Source: Chryseotalea sp. WA131a
Lineage (GTDB): Bacteria > Bacteroidota > Bacteroidia > Cytophagales > Cyclobacteriaceae
NCBI GenBank assembly: GCA_025370075.1
Contig: CP073016.1
Location: 3,844,001-3,908,000 of the forward strand
Reading direction: 5' to 3'
DNA length: 64,000 bases
Below, piece by piece: positions 41,992 through 51,900 of the stretch (position 1 is its first letter; every line of letters starts with the position of its first letter). Made by a program: the position numbers and the translations under genes. The notes under the pieces were generated by a model, which had not been told where the DNA came from, did no database searches, and was given only the letters and a program-made list of their open reading frames with translations.

Positions 41992-42729
41992 ATGCGTAGT
42001 TTTTTAATTCTTTTGTGCAGTGTAGTAGTAGTTGGTTGCACCCAAAATGATCCACAAACCATTGTAGACAAAGCTATCGCAGCCGCAGGAGGTGATCACT
42101 ATTTGCATTCAACAATTCAGTTTGATTTTCGGGACCGCCACTATATTGCCACGCGCGAAGGTGGAAAATTTTCGTACGAACGTATTTTTAAAAGCGACAA
42201 AGATTCAACCCAAACCATTCACGACTTTGTCGGCAATAGTGGATTTAGGAGGGAGATCAATGGCGTGATTGCAGAGGTAGCTGATTCCATGAGAGTAAAA
42301 TACAGTGCCTCCACTAATTCTGTTGTTTACTTTGCGCTATTGCCCTACGGATTAAATGACGCTTCTGTAAAAAAGAAATTTTTAGGCACCACAGAATTGG
42401 ATGGCAAAAGTTTTTATAAAATTGAAGTTACCTTTGGTAAGGAGGGTGGAGGAGAAGATTATGAAGATGTGTTTAACTATTGGATCGATACAGAAGATTA
42501 TTCAATAAGATATCTCTCGTATTCGTTTAGCGAAGAGGGAAAAATCGGGTACCGATTCCGCAAAGCCATCAACCCGCGAAGAGTAGAGGGTATTTTATTT
42601 TTGGATTACATTAATTTAAAGCCGAAGGGAACGGAGACATTGCAACAACTGGAAGACCTTTTTAAGAGAGGTGAATTAGAAGAATTGAGTAAGATTGAAT
42701 TATCAAGAATTTTAGTTGAAATAAAATGA
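41992..42729 (+). CDS. DUF6503-like lipoprotein
   Basis: A 245-residue lipoprotein (lipobox VVGC). The body resembles the LolA/LppX-like beta-sheet fold described for DUF6503: AIAAAGGDHYLHSTIQFDFRDRHY, a central VYFALLPYGLNDASVKKKFLGT and KIEVTFGKEGGGEDYEDVF. Function unknown. It follows the arginase-fold gene by three bases, so they probably share a transcript. A weak stem-loop (TTCTCA near 42743 and TGAGAA near 42765) lies before the convergent phosphoesterase gene. Confidence 0.75.
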   Translation: MRSFLILLCSVVVVGCTQNDPQTIVDKAIAAAGGDHYLHSTIQFDFRDRHYIATREGGKFSYERIFKSDKDSTQTIHDFVGNSGFRREINGVIAEVADSMRVKYSASTNSVVYFALLPYGLNDASVKKKFLGTTELDGKSFYKIEVTFGKEGGGEDYEDVFNYWIDTEDYSIRYLSYSFSEEGKIGYRFRKAINPRRVEGILFLDYINLKPKGTETLQQLEDLFKRGELEELSKIELSRILVEIK

Positions 42730-42788
42730 CGCCAAGAAGCTTTTCTCAGACTTGTTGCTTTTATTGAGAAGAAAAAACGAGGTAGCGA

Positions 42789-45218
42789 TTAATCTTCCTC
42801 CTCTTCCTTAACCCCAACCTTTACAAAAGCTGCATGTCGTGGTGCGGGGCATTTTTTCCCATCTCCTTTGATGGCGGCCCACAGCACCTCGTTAAATTCA
42901 TCATCTGGCACACTGTCTTCTTTTCGGAAATTGAACTTTTCGCTTTTTCGTTGCCATTCGTTCATCGCCACGTTCCGCTCAAACAAATTCATTTCGGCTG
43001 GAACCGAATTGAAGGGTGTAAGGTTAGGCTCTGCATTAAAACTTCTCCAGAGTGTTTCAGCAGCCGCATCGTATTGGCTCATCGGGGACAAACCTAAAAT
43101 CATTTCAATGGTGTGCAACACTGATGCGGTGGAGTACATGGTGTGGTCAATATAATTTCGCTTCACAAAACCACCGGCCACAAAAAGCAAACTGCGGTGT
43201 GCATCCACATGGTCGGGCCCGTTTTGGGCATCGTCCTCCACAATAAAAATGGCGGTCTCTTTCCAAATCTTACTCTTGCTTAAATATTCTACAAATAATC
43301 CCACGGCATAGTCGTTGTCGGCTACGTGGGCCTGTGGTGTTGGTCTGCCCAATCGCAAGCCCTCCGTGTGGTCGTTTATAAACCGCAGGGTGTTGAGCCG
43401 CGGCACTTGGTTGATGGCAAGTAGCGAATCAAAATCATGTTTCCATTGATAAAACCGGGTAGTGTCCATCACCGATTCATCCCAGCTGGTAAACTTTTTG
43501 CAGAAGTGCCCTTCCAGCACGGGAATGTTTGCCTTGCCATTATCGGCAAATTCGCCATACGTTCGGTATGAAACACCAGCGCGTTTACAAAAATCCCAAA
43601 TGAATCCGTTTTTATTATTGGCAATTTCTCGCGTCCCTTCAGCATCGTAGGTGCCTCCGCGCCCACCATAGCTGGTCACCCAATTTTTTTCAAGGTAGTC
43701 AGTGGCATATCCTCCCAAGCTCCAATTATGTCCATCGGCACTTACTTCACCGTTCACATAAAAATTATCATAGAGTACAAAATCCTTGACGAGGGCATGT
43801 TGGTTAGGAGTATTTTTCTTTCCAAACAAAAGTAAAGTAGTGTCTCCATTTCCACCGGACACATCGCTCAATACTTGGTCGTACGTGCGGTTTTCTTTGA
43901 TGACATAAAAAACATATTTGATGGGCGATGGTTGACCAAGTTTTGTAGGAATAGGGTTGCCTACTTGGCCGGCTGTTTCTGTTTCAGATTTTTTGGTATA
44001 GGGCGAGTTGGCATACACCGCCTGCGAAAATGAAGCCAACTGTTTTTCGTCCGGTGCTGAAATGAAGCTAAGCGTGCCTTTGAACAAACCCCCGATGTAT
44101 TGCACTTCTTCGGCCTTTTTGGTATCGCCTTGTTGATAATTTACTTTTTGTTTTTTCTTTACCGGACTTGGGCCCATTGGGTTGGGCAGCGAAGAAAAAC
44201 CTTTTCCATTGGCCACCAATAAAGTGGAACCAACGGTGCGCACCACGGTGGGGTACCATCCCACAGGAATAAATCCTTTACTCTGGCTGTTGCCGGGATT
44301 GGAAACATCAAATACAGCCAGGCAATTATTATCGGCATTGGCGATGTAAAGGTATTTGCCATCACTACTCAACGCCACGCTGTTGCTTGTTGAGCCGCTT
44401 GGAGCATTGGGATAAAGTGCTGCATTCAATACTTCAATTTCTTTTTTCTTCGATAAGTCGATGACCGAAACAGAGTTGTCGTTGGCATTGGCTACAAAAA
44501 GAAATTGATTGTTTTTGGATAGCACCATATCATTCGGGTTATCACCCACTTTGATTTCGCCTTCAATGGTTAATTGTTGGGTATTGATTAAAACAATTCG
44601 GTCACAACCCCAGCACGAAACATACAGCCGCTTTTTATCTTTCGACAACAAACACGTATATCCTTCGCCAGCTAGTTTTATTTGTTTGAGAATGCCTTTG
44701 GTTTTAGTGTCCACTACATAAATGGAATTATTGTCTTTCGTGGTAACGTATAATCGATTCTGAGCGTCATCAAGCGCCAGCCCGGCAATTGAAATTTTTT
44801 CCGGCCACGGTTTTCCGATCACGATGGTATCCAAAATGGTAAGTTTATTTTGCTGCGTGGAATAGCGCACCACCCAGTTGTCATTTCCACCCGATGCGTA
44901 AAGTGTTTTACTATCGGCACTAAAGGTTAAGCCAAGCCACGCCTTGCCAATGATTTTTGTATCAACAACCTGTTGTGTTTTCAAATCAATCAACTGAATG
45001 GATTGTGTGCTCTGTCCGTTGTTGGTAACGGCTGCCAGTTTTTGATTGGGTGCAATGGAAATATTTAACGGCAAATCGCCTAGCTTAATACTGCTGCCCA
45101 CAGGGCTTAACTTCCAGCCCGTAGGCAATGTAATTTGATTGGCTTTTAATTGTTCTAGGGTTTGGGCACACAGCGATGAACCTGCCGTCAATACCAAAAG
45201 GAGAAGTAGATTTTTCAT
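42789..45218 (-). CDS. YncE-type beta-propeller / phosphoesterase fusion protein
   Basis: An 809-residue exported protein with two parts. The first half is a seven-bladed YVTN/YncE-type propeller with repeats such as GKAWLGLTFSADSKTLYASG, NRLYVTTKDNNSIYVVD and FLFVANANDNSVSVID. The second half is a PF04185-type phosphoesterase with IKENRTYDQVLSD, FYVNGEVSADGHNWS, and the metal-binding-like FIVEDDAQNGPDHVDAHRS. Substrate unknown; relatives are annotated as bifunctional YncE/alkaline phosphatase family proteins. ATG at 45218 begins the signal peptide. Confidence 0.92.
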   Translation of the reverse strand: MKNLLLLLVLTAGSSLCAQTLEQLKANQITLPTGWKLSPVGSSIKLGDLPLNISIAPNQKLAAVTNNGQSTQSIQLIDLKTQQVVDTKIIGKAWLGLTFSADSKTLYASGGNDNWVVRYSTQQNKLTILDTIVIGKPWPEKISIAGLALDDAQNRLYVTTKDNNSIYVVDTKTKGILKQIKLAGEGYTCLLSKDKKRLYVSCWGCDRIVLINTQQLTIEGEIKVGDNPNDMVLSKNNQFLFVANANDNSVSVIDLSKKKEIEVLNAALYPNAPSGSTSNSVALSSDGKYLYIANADNNCLAVFDVSNPGNSQSKGFIPVGWYPTVVRTVGSTLLVANGKGFSSLPNPMGPSPVKKKQKVNYQQGDTKKAEEVQYIGGLFKGTLSFISAPDEKQLASFSQAVYANSPYTKKSETETAGQVGNPIPTKLGQPSPIKYVFYVIKENRTYDQVLSDVSGGNGDTTLLLFGKKNTPNQHALVKDFVLYDNFYVNGEVSADGHNWSLGGYATDYLEKNWVTSYGGRGGTYDAEGTREIANNKNGFIWDFCKRAGVSYRTYGEFADNGKANIPVLEGHFCKKFTSWDESVMDTTRFYQWKHDFDSLLAINQVPRLNTLRFINDHTEGLRLGRPTPQAHVADNDYAVGLFVEYLSKSKIWKETAIFIVEDDAQNGPDHVDAHRSLLFVAGGFVKRNYIDHTMYSTASVLHTIEMILGLSPMSQYDAAAETLWRSFNAEPNLTPFNSVPAEMNLFERNVAMNEWQRKSEKFNFRKEDSVPDDEFNEVLWAAIKGDGKKCPAPRHAAFVKVGVKEEEED

Positions 45219-45238
45219 TGTTGCTAATTGATTCTGGT

Positions 45239-45246
45239 CAAAGCTA
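45239..45246 (-). promoter_or_regulatory. Bacteroidota -7 element for the YncE/phosphoesterase gene
   Basis: Minus strand TAGCTTTG matches TAnnTTTG exactly, 20 bases before the ATG at 45218. The rest of 45247-45517 holds only the apparent leader and near-match promoter elements of the disrupted amt gene (AATATTTG at 45473-45480). Confidence 0.55.
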
Positions 45247-45517
45247 ATCGATTTATGTCTCAATCGTCTGATGGAGAAGGTTAACTAATTATGACGAATC
45301 GCCTCAGAAGCCAGTGTGCGAGTTTATATGAGTGATCGTTGATCTTCCGGCTAGTGATTATCCCAAAATCCTACTAATAGCAATTTTTTGCTGCAAGGGT
45401 AAAAAATAAACTCATTTCAATCGGATTAGGTAATTTATTTGATAAAGTACATTAAAAAATACCCATCTATTCCAATATTTGTATTGTTTAGATGTATTTT
45501 GAACAATAACAAGAACG

Positions 45518-45550
45518 ATGAAAAAATCTGTCATTTATTTGGGTTTACTA
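45518..45550 (+). pseudogene. amt: Severed 5' end of amt (start codon and first 11 codons)
   Basis: ATG at 45518 begins MKKSVIYLGLL, an ideal start of a signal peptide, and is cut by the IS630-family element. If the element and one TA are removed, this segment joins in frame to IAISVLALFVPAVPTS of the ammonium transporter downstream. In the present sequence the frame runs 15 codons and stops within the IS left end. Confidence 0.7.
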
Positions 45551-45561
45551 TACATAGCGAC

Positions 45562-46149
45562 TTAAATAATGCAGCATAATTTATGTATTGTTTCATTTGG
45601 CTTTCCCCACTCTTTCATTTGTTTTTTTATAATTAACTCTACTTCGCCCAGTGTGGAGAAATATTTATTGTGGGTACATTTCCTGCGTGTTATCTTCCAA
45701 ACCCGCTCAATATTGTTTAGATCGGGACTGTATGGTGGCAAAAACATTAGGCCGATTTTATCCTGGTTTTCCGATAGCCACGACTTCAACAAAATAGCAT
45801 GGTGATATCTTGCGTTGTCCAGAACCACGATCAATTTCTTCCCGCGTTTTCTTGTCTTGAGGACTTTTTTTAAGAACGCCAAAAAGGTCATTGCGTTGAA
45901 CACTTTGGTTAGCATTGTTGTCATCTGTCCAGTACTTGCACTTACCACCCCGAAAAGTGATATGGTTTTCCGTGTGGGGGCATGAAGCAAAACGGGGTCT
46001 TTATCTTCGGGCGGAAACCACATTTTGCACCTTGAACCATGCTGCTGAAAATGACATTCATCCTCAAAACGCAAATCGTTATTTTTGTTTATTGCCATCA
46101 AAAGGAGTTTTTTTAAAAGCCTTTTTGGCTTTTGGGTCTCCATTTGCAA
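45562..46149 (-). CDS. IS630-family transposase, C-terminal DDE part (orfB)
   Basis: A 195-residue ORF with the DDE catalytic triad: FEDECHFQQHG, VVLDNARYHHA and PPYSPDLNNIERVW. Its stop codon lies inside the left inverted repeat. It overlaps orfA by 71 bases in the +1 frame. A run of seven T on the plus strand (46108-46114, seven A in the mRNA) in the overlap could allow slippage that would fuse the two ORFs; alternatively the gene is broken. Confidence 0.9.
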   Translation of the reverse strand: MQMETQKPKRLLKKLLLMAINKNNDLRFEDECHFQQHGSRCKMWFPPEDKDPVLLHAPTRKTISLFGVVSASTGQMTTMLTKVFNAMTFLAFLKKVLKTRKRGKKLIVVLDNARYHHAILLKSWLSENQDKIGLMFLPPYSPDLNNIERVWKITRRKCTHNKYFSTLGEVELIIKKQMKEWGKPNETIHKLCCII

Positions 46150-46600
46150 TTAGTGGGCGCGGCTTTCGTAGTCGAAATCCCATCGAATTAAATATCCGTT
46201 GGCATTGACGGACGCCCAGTTCAACCTTATACTTTTTTTTAAGGTGGGCGGACATCAACTTACCATCCCAAAAATTCTGTCCATAAGAAAAATCGACAGG
46301 GCTTTTGCGTAAGTCATCACCTAATTGTTGCCATTGCTTCTCGCTTAGACTACCAGGCCGACCTGACTTTCCTCCTTCTGCCAAACCAGAAAACCCTTTG
46401 CTGTTAAAACTTTTTACCCATCTCTGAATAGTAGTAGGGGATTGACCAAACAATTCTCCCACGGTATAACAATCATAGCCGTTAAGAACCAACAATAAAC
46501 CGTGTAGCCTATGATCGTACTTGGAATCATCCGATCTGTGTATCTCCTGTTGGATGGCTATGTGCATGTTCTTGTCGTCTTTAATAAATAACCGTTTCAT
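46079..46600 (-). CDS. IS630-family transposase, N-terminal HTH part (orfA)
   Basis: A 173-residue ORF with helix-turn-helix segments typical of IS630: HGLLLVLNGYDCYTVGELFGQSPTTIQRWVKSFN and a second winged-helix-like SYGQNFWDGKLMSAHLKKKYKVELGVRQCQRIF. It ends shortly after the A7 run, where orfB continues one frame later. Removing one base of that run would give AFKKLLLMAINK, a continuous transposase. Confidence 0.88.
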   Translation of the reverse strand: MKRLFIKDDKNMHIAIQQEIHRSDDSKYDHRLHGLLLVLNGYDCYTVGELFGQSPTTIQRWVKSFNSKGFSGLAEGGKSGRPGSLSEKQWQQLGDDLRKSPVDFSYGQNFWDGKLMSAHLKKKYKVELGVRQCQRIFNSMGFRLRKPRPLIANGDPKAKKAFKKTPFDGNKQK

Positions 46601-46663
46601 TTGTCTTCATTTTTAGTTTGTTGAAAACAAAGATAACAATTTAATAATTATACTGCATTACTT

Positions 46664-47995
46664 ATGTCGCTGTGTATAATCGCGATCAGCGTTTTGGCTC
46701 TATTTGTCCCTGCAGTCCCCACTTCCATTTCTACTGAAGGGATTAATGGAGGCGATGTGGCGTGGATGCTTACCGCCTCCGCCTTGGTTTTTTTGATGAC
46801 CCCCGGGCTTGCCTACTTTTATGGAGGCATGATAGATGCCAAGAATATCATTTCCACGATGCTTCAAAGTTTCATCGCGATGGGTGTGATCAGTGTATTG
46901 TGGATTGTGGTTGGGTTTAGCCTGGTATTTGGAGATTCTATGGGTGGTTTCGTGGGTAACCCAGTTTCTTTTTTTATGTTTCAAAATGTTTTAGATGGAA
47001 AACCTTGGTCGCTGGCGCCCACCATCCCACTGGTTCTATTTGCTTTTTTTCAATTGAAGTTCGCCATCATTGCCCCTGCCTTGATCACAGGTACATTTGC
47101 CGAGCGAATTAAATTCAAATCGTATATTATTTTTTTAGTCTTATTCAGTCTATTCATCTATGCTCCGTTGGCCCACATGACGTGGCACCCCGATGGATTT
47201 TTCTTTAAACTAGGGCTATTGGATTTTGCTGGGGGCACGGTAGTCCATATGTCTGCAGGCTTTGCTGCCTTGGTTGCATCGATTTACTTACGGGACAAAA
47301 CAACTGCAAAAGCACCGATCGCGCCCGCCAACATCCCCTTTGTGCTATTGGGCACAGGTTTGTTATGGTTTGGGTGGTTTGGTTTCAATGCCGGCAGCGC
47401 ATTGAGCGCTGGTGTTTTGGCGGCCTCTGCATTTGCCACCACCAATACTGCCTCAGCGGCTGCGGGATTGTGTTGGGTTTTGTTTGATGTAGTTCAAGGT
47501 AAAAAGCCCTCTGCATTAGGATTTTGCATCGGTGCTGTGGTAGGCTTGGTTGCCATTACACCAGCTGCTGGTTTTGTCACAATTCCATCCAGTTTATTTA
47601 TTGGCACAATTGCGAGCTTAATCAGCAATGGGATGGTTCATTGGAAATCAAAGACTTCGCTTGAAGATACGCTGGATGTATTCCCCTGCCATGGAGTCGG
47701 TGGTGCCGTTGGAATGTTGATGACGGGTTTATTGGCAAATACAAAAGTTAACCCACTCAATACAACCGGAAATGGGTTGTTGTTTGGCGAATTTCATTTG
47801 TTCAACATTCATTTGGTGGGTTTAGTATTGGCGATAGTCTTTGTGGTGATAGGCTCTTTTCTTATTTTGAAAATAACAGATATAATCTCTCCGATGACGA
47901 TTTCACAAGCTGAAAAAAATATAGGGTCGGATCTTAGTCAACACGGTGAGCAAATTCAAACCTTTGGAATGGAAACAGTAGAAGAAGCAATGTAA
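46664..47995 (+). CDS. amt: Ammonium transporter, 5' end replaced by IS end
   Basis: Amt/MEP/Rh-family channel of 443 residues that conducts ammonium across the inner membrane. Core motifs are intact: AWMLTASALVFLMTPGLAYFYGGM, the twin-histidine regions HMTWHP and FPCHGVGGAVGML, and the FGWFGFNAGSAL segment. The first open ATG (46664) lies within the right inverted repeat of the IS, so the first codons (MSLCI) come from the element; the native start was at 45518. The n-region lysines are lost but the hydrophobic signal segment remains. No glnK gene follows. Whether it is still transcribed is unknown. Confidence 0.92.
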   Translation: MSLCIIAISVLALFVPAVPTSISTEGINGGDVAWMLTASALVFLMTPGLAYFYGGMIDAKNIISTMLQSFIAMGVISVLWIVVGFSLVFGDSMGGFVGNPVSFFMFQNVLDGKPWSLAPTIPLVLFAFFQLKFAIIAPALITGTFAERIKFKSYIIFLVLFSLFIYAPLAHMTWHPDGFFFKLGLLDFAGGTVVHMSAGFAALVASIYLRDKTTAKAPIAPANIPFVLLGTGLLWFGWFGFNAGSALSAGVLAASAFATTNTASAAAGLCWVLFDVVQGKKPSALGFCIGAVVGLVAITPAAGFVTIPSSLFIGTIASLISNGMVHWKSKTSLEDTLDVFPCHGVGGAVGMLMTGLLANTKVNPLNTTGNGLLFGEFHLFNIHLVGLVLAIVFVVIGSFLILKITDIISPMTISQAEKNIGSDLSQHGEQIQTFGMETVEEAM

Positions 47996-48003
47996 AATTA
48001 CCT

Positions 48004-48882
48004 TTAAATAATGTTGTTCAACTGCTCTTTTATTTTCTCTAACTCTTCCTTCATTACCACCACGTGCTTTTGAATTTCGGCATCGTTGGCTTTGGAGCCG
48101 ATGGTGTTTATCTCACGACCGATTTCCTGGGCAATGAATCCTAGTTTTTTCCCATTCGAAATCTTCTCTCCCATGATTTTCAAAAAATAATCCAAGTGCG
48201 TTTTTAAACGTACGCGCTCTTCGTGTATGTCCAGTTTTTCAATGTAAAAGATAATTTCTTGCTCAAGCCGATTGGCATCAAAGCCTTCGCTGCCAAAAAA
48301 ATCTTTTATACTGCCTTTTATTTTTGCACGCACCCGCTCTATCCGTTTGGGATCTAGTATCTCTACCTCCGCGAGTCCAGCCCGAATGGTGGCCAAATAA
48401 CTTTCCAATTTGTTTTCTAATACTTTCCCTTCGGCCAATCGAAATTGATCACATTTTGCAAGAACATCTAAAATAGCTGTGTTCATTTTTTCCCACTCTT
48501 GTGGATCCAACTCTTCTTTGGTGTTGGTGCTTTGTACTTCGGGCGCATTCAGCGCTAAGTTGAACAGCGTATCGTGACTTGCGTTTACGCGGTCGGCCAA
48601 TTTTTTTAGTTGTGCATAATAGGCCTCAAATAATTCTTCGTTATACCGTTGACTAACATCGGCCTTGCCATTGGATTGGATCTCAATCGAAAAGGAAATT
48701 TTTCCCCGCTCTAGTTTATCCGAAAGAAGGTTACGTACTTCTAATTCTTTTTCAGCATATTTTTTTGGTAACCGCAGGTTGATATCCAAAAATTTAGAGT
48801 TCAACGATTTTACTTCTATGGTGATGTTGAGGTTGCCGGTGGCAACGGTGGTTTGGCCGAAGCCAGTCATGGATTTAAGCAT
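48004..48882 (-). CDS. yicC: YicC/YloC family endoribonuclease
   Basis: A 292-residue protein with the family start MLKSMTGFGQ and conserved VEVKSLNSKFLDINLRLPKK. The C-terminal DUF1732 end HEERVRLKTHLDYFLK and EIGREINTIGSKAND is intact. YicC proteins are endoribonucleases that act in RNA decay. A perfect -7 element lies four bases upstream of the start. It converges on amt with eight bases between stops. Confidence 0.95.
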   Translation of the reverse strand: MLKSMTGFGQTTVATGNLNITIEVKSLNSKFLDINLRLPKKYAEKELEVRNLLSDKLERGKISFSIEIQSNGKADVSQRYNEELFEAYYAQLKKLADRVNASHDTLFNLALNAPEVQSTNTKEELDPQEWEKMNTAILDVLAKCDQFRLAEGKVLENKLESYLATIRAGLAEVEILDPKRIERVRAKIKGSIKDFFGSEGFDANRLEQEIIFYIEKLDIHEERVRLKTHLDYFLKIMGEKISNGKKLGFIAQEIGREINTIGSKANDAEIQKHVVVMKEELEKIKEQLNNII

Positions 48883-48886
48883 GGGG

Positions 48887-48894
48887 CAAAAGTA
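48887..48894 (-). promoter_or_regulatory. Bacteroidota -7 element abutting the yicC start
   Basis: Minus strand TACTTTTG matches TAnnTTTG, four bases before the ATG at 48882, which predicts a leaderless transcript. Confidence 0.6.
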
Positions 48895-48933
48895 CGAAAA
48901 CCGCTGGCAGCGAAGGCTGTTAAGTTTTCAGAA

Positions 48934-51900
48934 TTAAAAATCAAACCCAAGCGTTACGTAAGCGCGCGGGTTTTTGACAATAAAATTTTCAGTCGGCCAC
49001 GCCACGTCTAGTTTTAAGTAGTAACCAAAAATGATGGAGCGAAATCCAACCCCATAGCTATACAACCATGGATTCAGAAATTCTCTAATATCAGCTCTAA
49101 ACGGATTGTTGCTGGCGCCTGGGGTATTTGGATCTGGAACCTGCCGCACCCTTCCGTTGCTTTCATTATTCAAAGGGATGGGGCCGGTCCAACTACTGCC
49201 AATGTCATAAAAAGCGGTGAATTGCAGATTGCGGAAAAAATTAGAAGTGATGGGGCCACTGGAAAGTGCCCGCACCAGCGGTACGCGAAATTCTGCATTT
49301 GCCAAAGCTACACTGTTGCCATACAACGTACCATAATCAAACCCACGCAAGCTGGTGGCAAATTCGGTAAAGAGAAGATTTTCATTGTAAGTTCCTTGTT
49401 GACTTACAAATGGATTGAGCTTTCCATTGTAATTAAACTGGTTGGCGATCCAATTGTCCATTCCCCCAAGTGCATAATTTTTTGGTGAGTTGCCAAAGAA
49501 AGAGCCTGCATACCCACGCACGGCAAAAACAATTTCTTTATATACTTTTTGATAGTGGCGAACGTCCGCATAAATCTGTGAAAAACTTTTAGAGCTGTTT
49601 CCGTTGGCGTTGTAAACAATGGCCCCTATTTTTCCACGCGTTCCCTCAATAATGTTCATGCCCGTTGTCAGAGAGTTATCATAGACAGCCTCTAACTTGG
49701 CACCGGAATAAAACTGTGTTTGTGTTGGCCGAAAAACAGGTGGCTGTGCAGGAAAGTTTAAACCTCTATCAAGAAACTCGGTATACCCAAAAAATGGCTT
49801 TAGTGTTACTCTTGTTCTGACAGAGATAGGATAAGAAACACCGAGTTCAATTTTTTGAAAAGAATATTTTTGATTTTCTGCCGTAAAGGCTTCGCGGTTA
49901 GGAGGCTGCCAAAAAATAACCTTCCTATCAAAACGAACACTTAGATCTAAACGCTTTGGTAAGTATTGAAACTCTCCATATACATCACCACTTTTAAAAT
50001 CAAAAGCGGTTTGAATTCCGCCATAAATACGGTAATTCTCCAACATGTCATTCATTTGGGTTTCTAGGCGAATGCTCCATCCCCGCAAAGGGTCTACCAC
50101 AAAACTTGAAACTAAATTTTCGTAACTAAACTTTGGGGTATACGGAAATGGCCCCTGAACACGACTGGTCTCGCGGGCTTTTAAATAACGTGTTAAAAAA
50201 GTTTCGCTTGGTTGTTTTGATTTTACGGCTTCTTCTTCAAAAACATAATCGTTGGTGTTTATGTTTTTTTGATTGGTAACAGGTTTTGCATTTTTAGCTG
50301 GAATGGAATCGGGTTTGGCGGGTGTATCGAACGAATAATCATCGGTGTTGATAACGGTTGCTTTCACACTATCCTTTTTTTGAGCAGACTTTTGTTGAAG
50401 GGTATCTTTTTTAATTGGTTTTGTTTCAACAGGCAGGTCAATTGAAGAAGTATCCGTTTTTTCTTTTCTTCGGTTGTTGATCAAATCTTTGATGCTGGTA
50501 ATTTTTGCTTGTTCTTTTTTCTTTCGCTCGGTAAAGGTTCGTGCTTGCAATATTTCTTTTCTTCGGGTGGCGGGTGTAAATATCTGACGCTCAAAATTGA
50601 AATCACGGTCGATGAAAATATCTTCTTTCAATCGTTGGGTGAGCACCATCGCCAACATTTTGTTTTGGTAATTGATGTCGTACTCTTTAATGCTGGAGTT
50701 GTAGTTGGTAAGCTGTGAGTAAATACCATTTTGGCTGTTATAGCGAAACAGGTTGACAATGCCGCGCTGGTCGCTCAAATAGAAAAAGTTATGCTCATCA
50801 ATGGCCTTGGCATGAAAATCTCGACTGAGGGTATTGGTTACCCGTGTTAAGCGGCTAAGTGTAGTATCAATATTGAACAAGAATAGATTGTAGTTGGCCG
50901 TTACCTTTTGCAAATTGGTGGCCCCTGCGCGCAACGAATCATTTACCCGATTTGAACTAAACACAATCGTATTGGAATTGGGGATGAAGGATGGATCCAG
51001 GTCATCAAATTTATCGTTGGTCAGGCGCTTGGTGCGATCTCTTCGGCTTGCCATCAAAAACAAATCGTTTTGCCCTTCGAAGTCGGCACTCACAATGACC
51101 AATCGCCCGTTGTTCGAAAAACTAAAGCTTCGGATGTTGCTGAATTTATCAAGTTCGCGCGGTAGTTTGGTTTTCGTGGTAAGGTCGTACAACCAAAAAA
51201 TATATTGACCTTCTTTTACGCCAATCACTCCCAACGTATTGGCATCGGCCCAATTTAGCAGGGGCACACGATAATCCACTGTTTGTTTGATGACGGTATT
51301 TCCTCCCCGCAGAATAACAGACTCTTTGCCGTTCTCAAGTGACTTCACAATTACTTTAAACTTACCACGGTAGTTCTCGGCATACGCAACTTTTTTTCCA
51401 TCGGGGCTAATCTTCACCGTTGTGTAAATCAAGGCATCGCGGTGTTTGTCACTAAACTTAAGCGAGTCTTCCGCAGTGGTGTAGCTTTGTTCTATTTTAG
51501 TTTCAATACCTCCATAAAATGTGCGCCAATCAACCATTAATTGTTTGAACGGAACCCCCAACGTGATTAAAATACTTTTTTCCTCGTTGCGGATGATGCG
51601 CGTGTAGTTGAGAATGTTGTTGATACTGCTCTTTCCATATTTTTCCACGATGTAATTCCAAATGGACTGACCAACTAAGGCGGCCTCTTTGTCGGTGAAA
51701 CGCAATGCTTTGCTGACGCGCTTGCTCTTTACCAATTGACGAACATAGTCGTCCATTTCTTCATCCCAGCCTTTGGCTACGTAATATGAAGTACCATCAA
51801 TAAACCAATCGGGCAAATTCAATAGCACCGAGTTTTGGAAAACATCTTTAAGGTTGCCACCAAACATCATTTGGTTCACCATCAAGTCCGACATCTTGTA

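Larger units (their letters stand above)
45551..46676 (-). mobile_element. IS630-family insertion sequence inside amt
   Basis: A 1126-bp element flanked by TA target duplications (45549-45550 and 46677-46678). Terminal inverted repeats of 31 bases (45551-45581 and 46646-46676) match at 27 positions; both begin TACAyAGCGAC. It encodes a helix-turn-helix ORF and a DDE ORF on the minus strand, typical of the IS630/Tc1 superfamily, which targets TA. These boundaries also restore an open reading frame for amt, which supports them. Confidence 0.88.

Noticed and set aside
45557..46676. Alternative IS boundaries (e.g. 45565-46662 or 45557-46676)
   Set aside because: They also have TA flanks, but either shorten the matching terminal repeats or leave the restored amt frame out of register; 45551-46676 satisfies both criteria.
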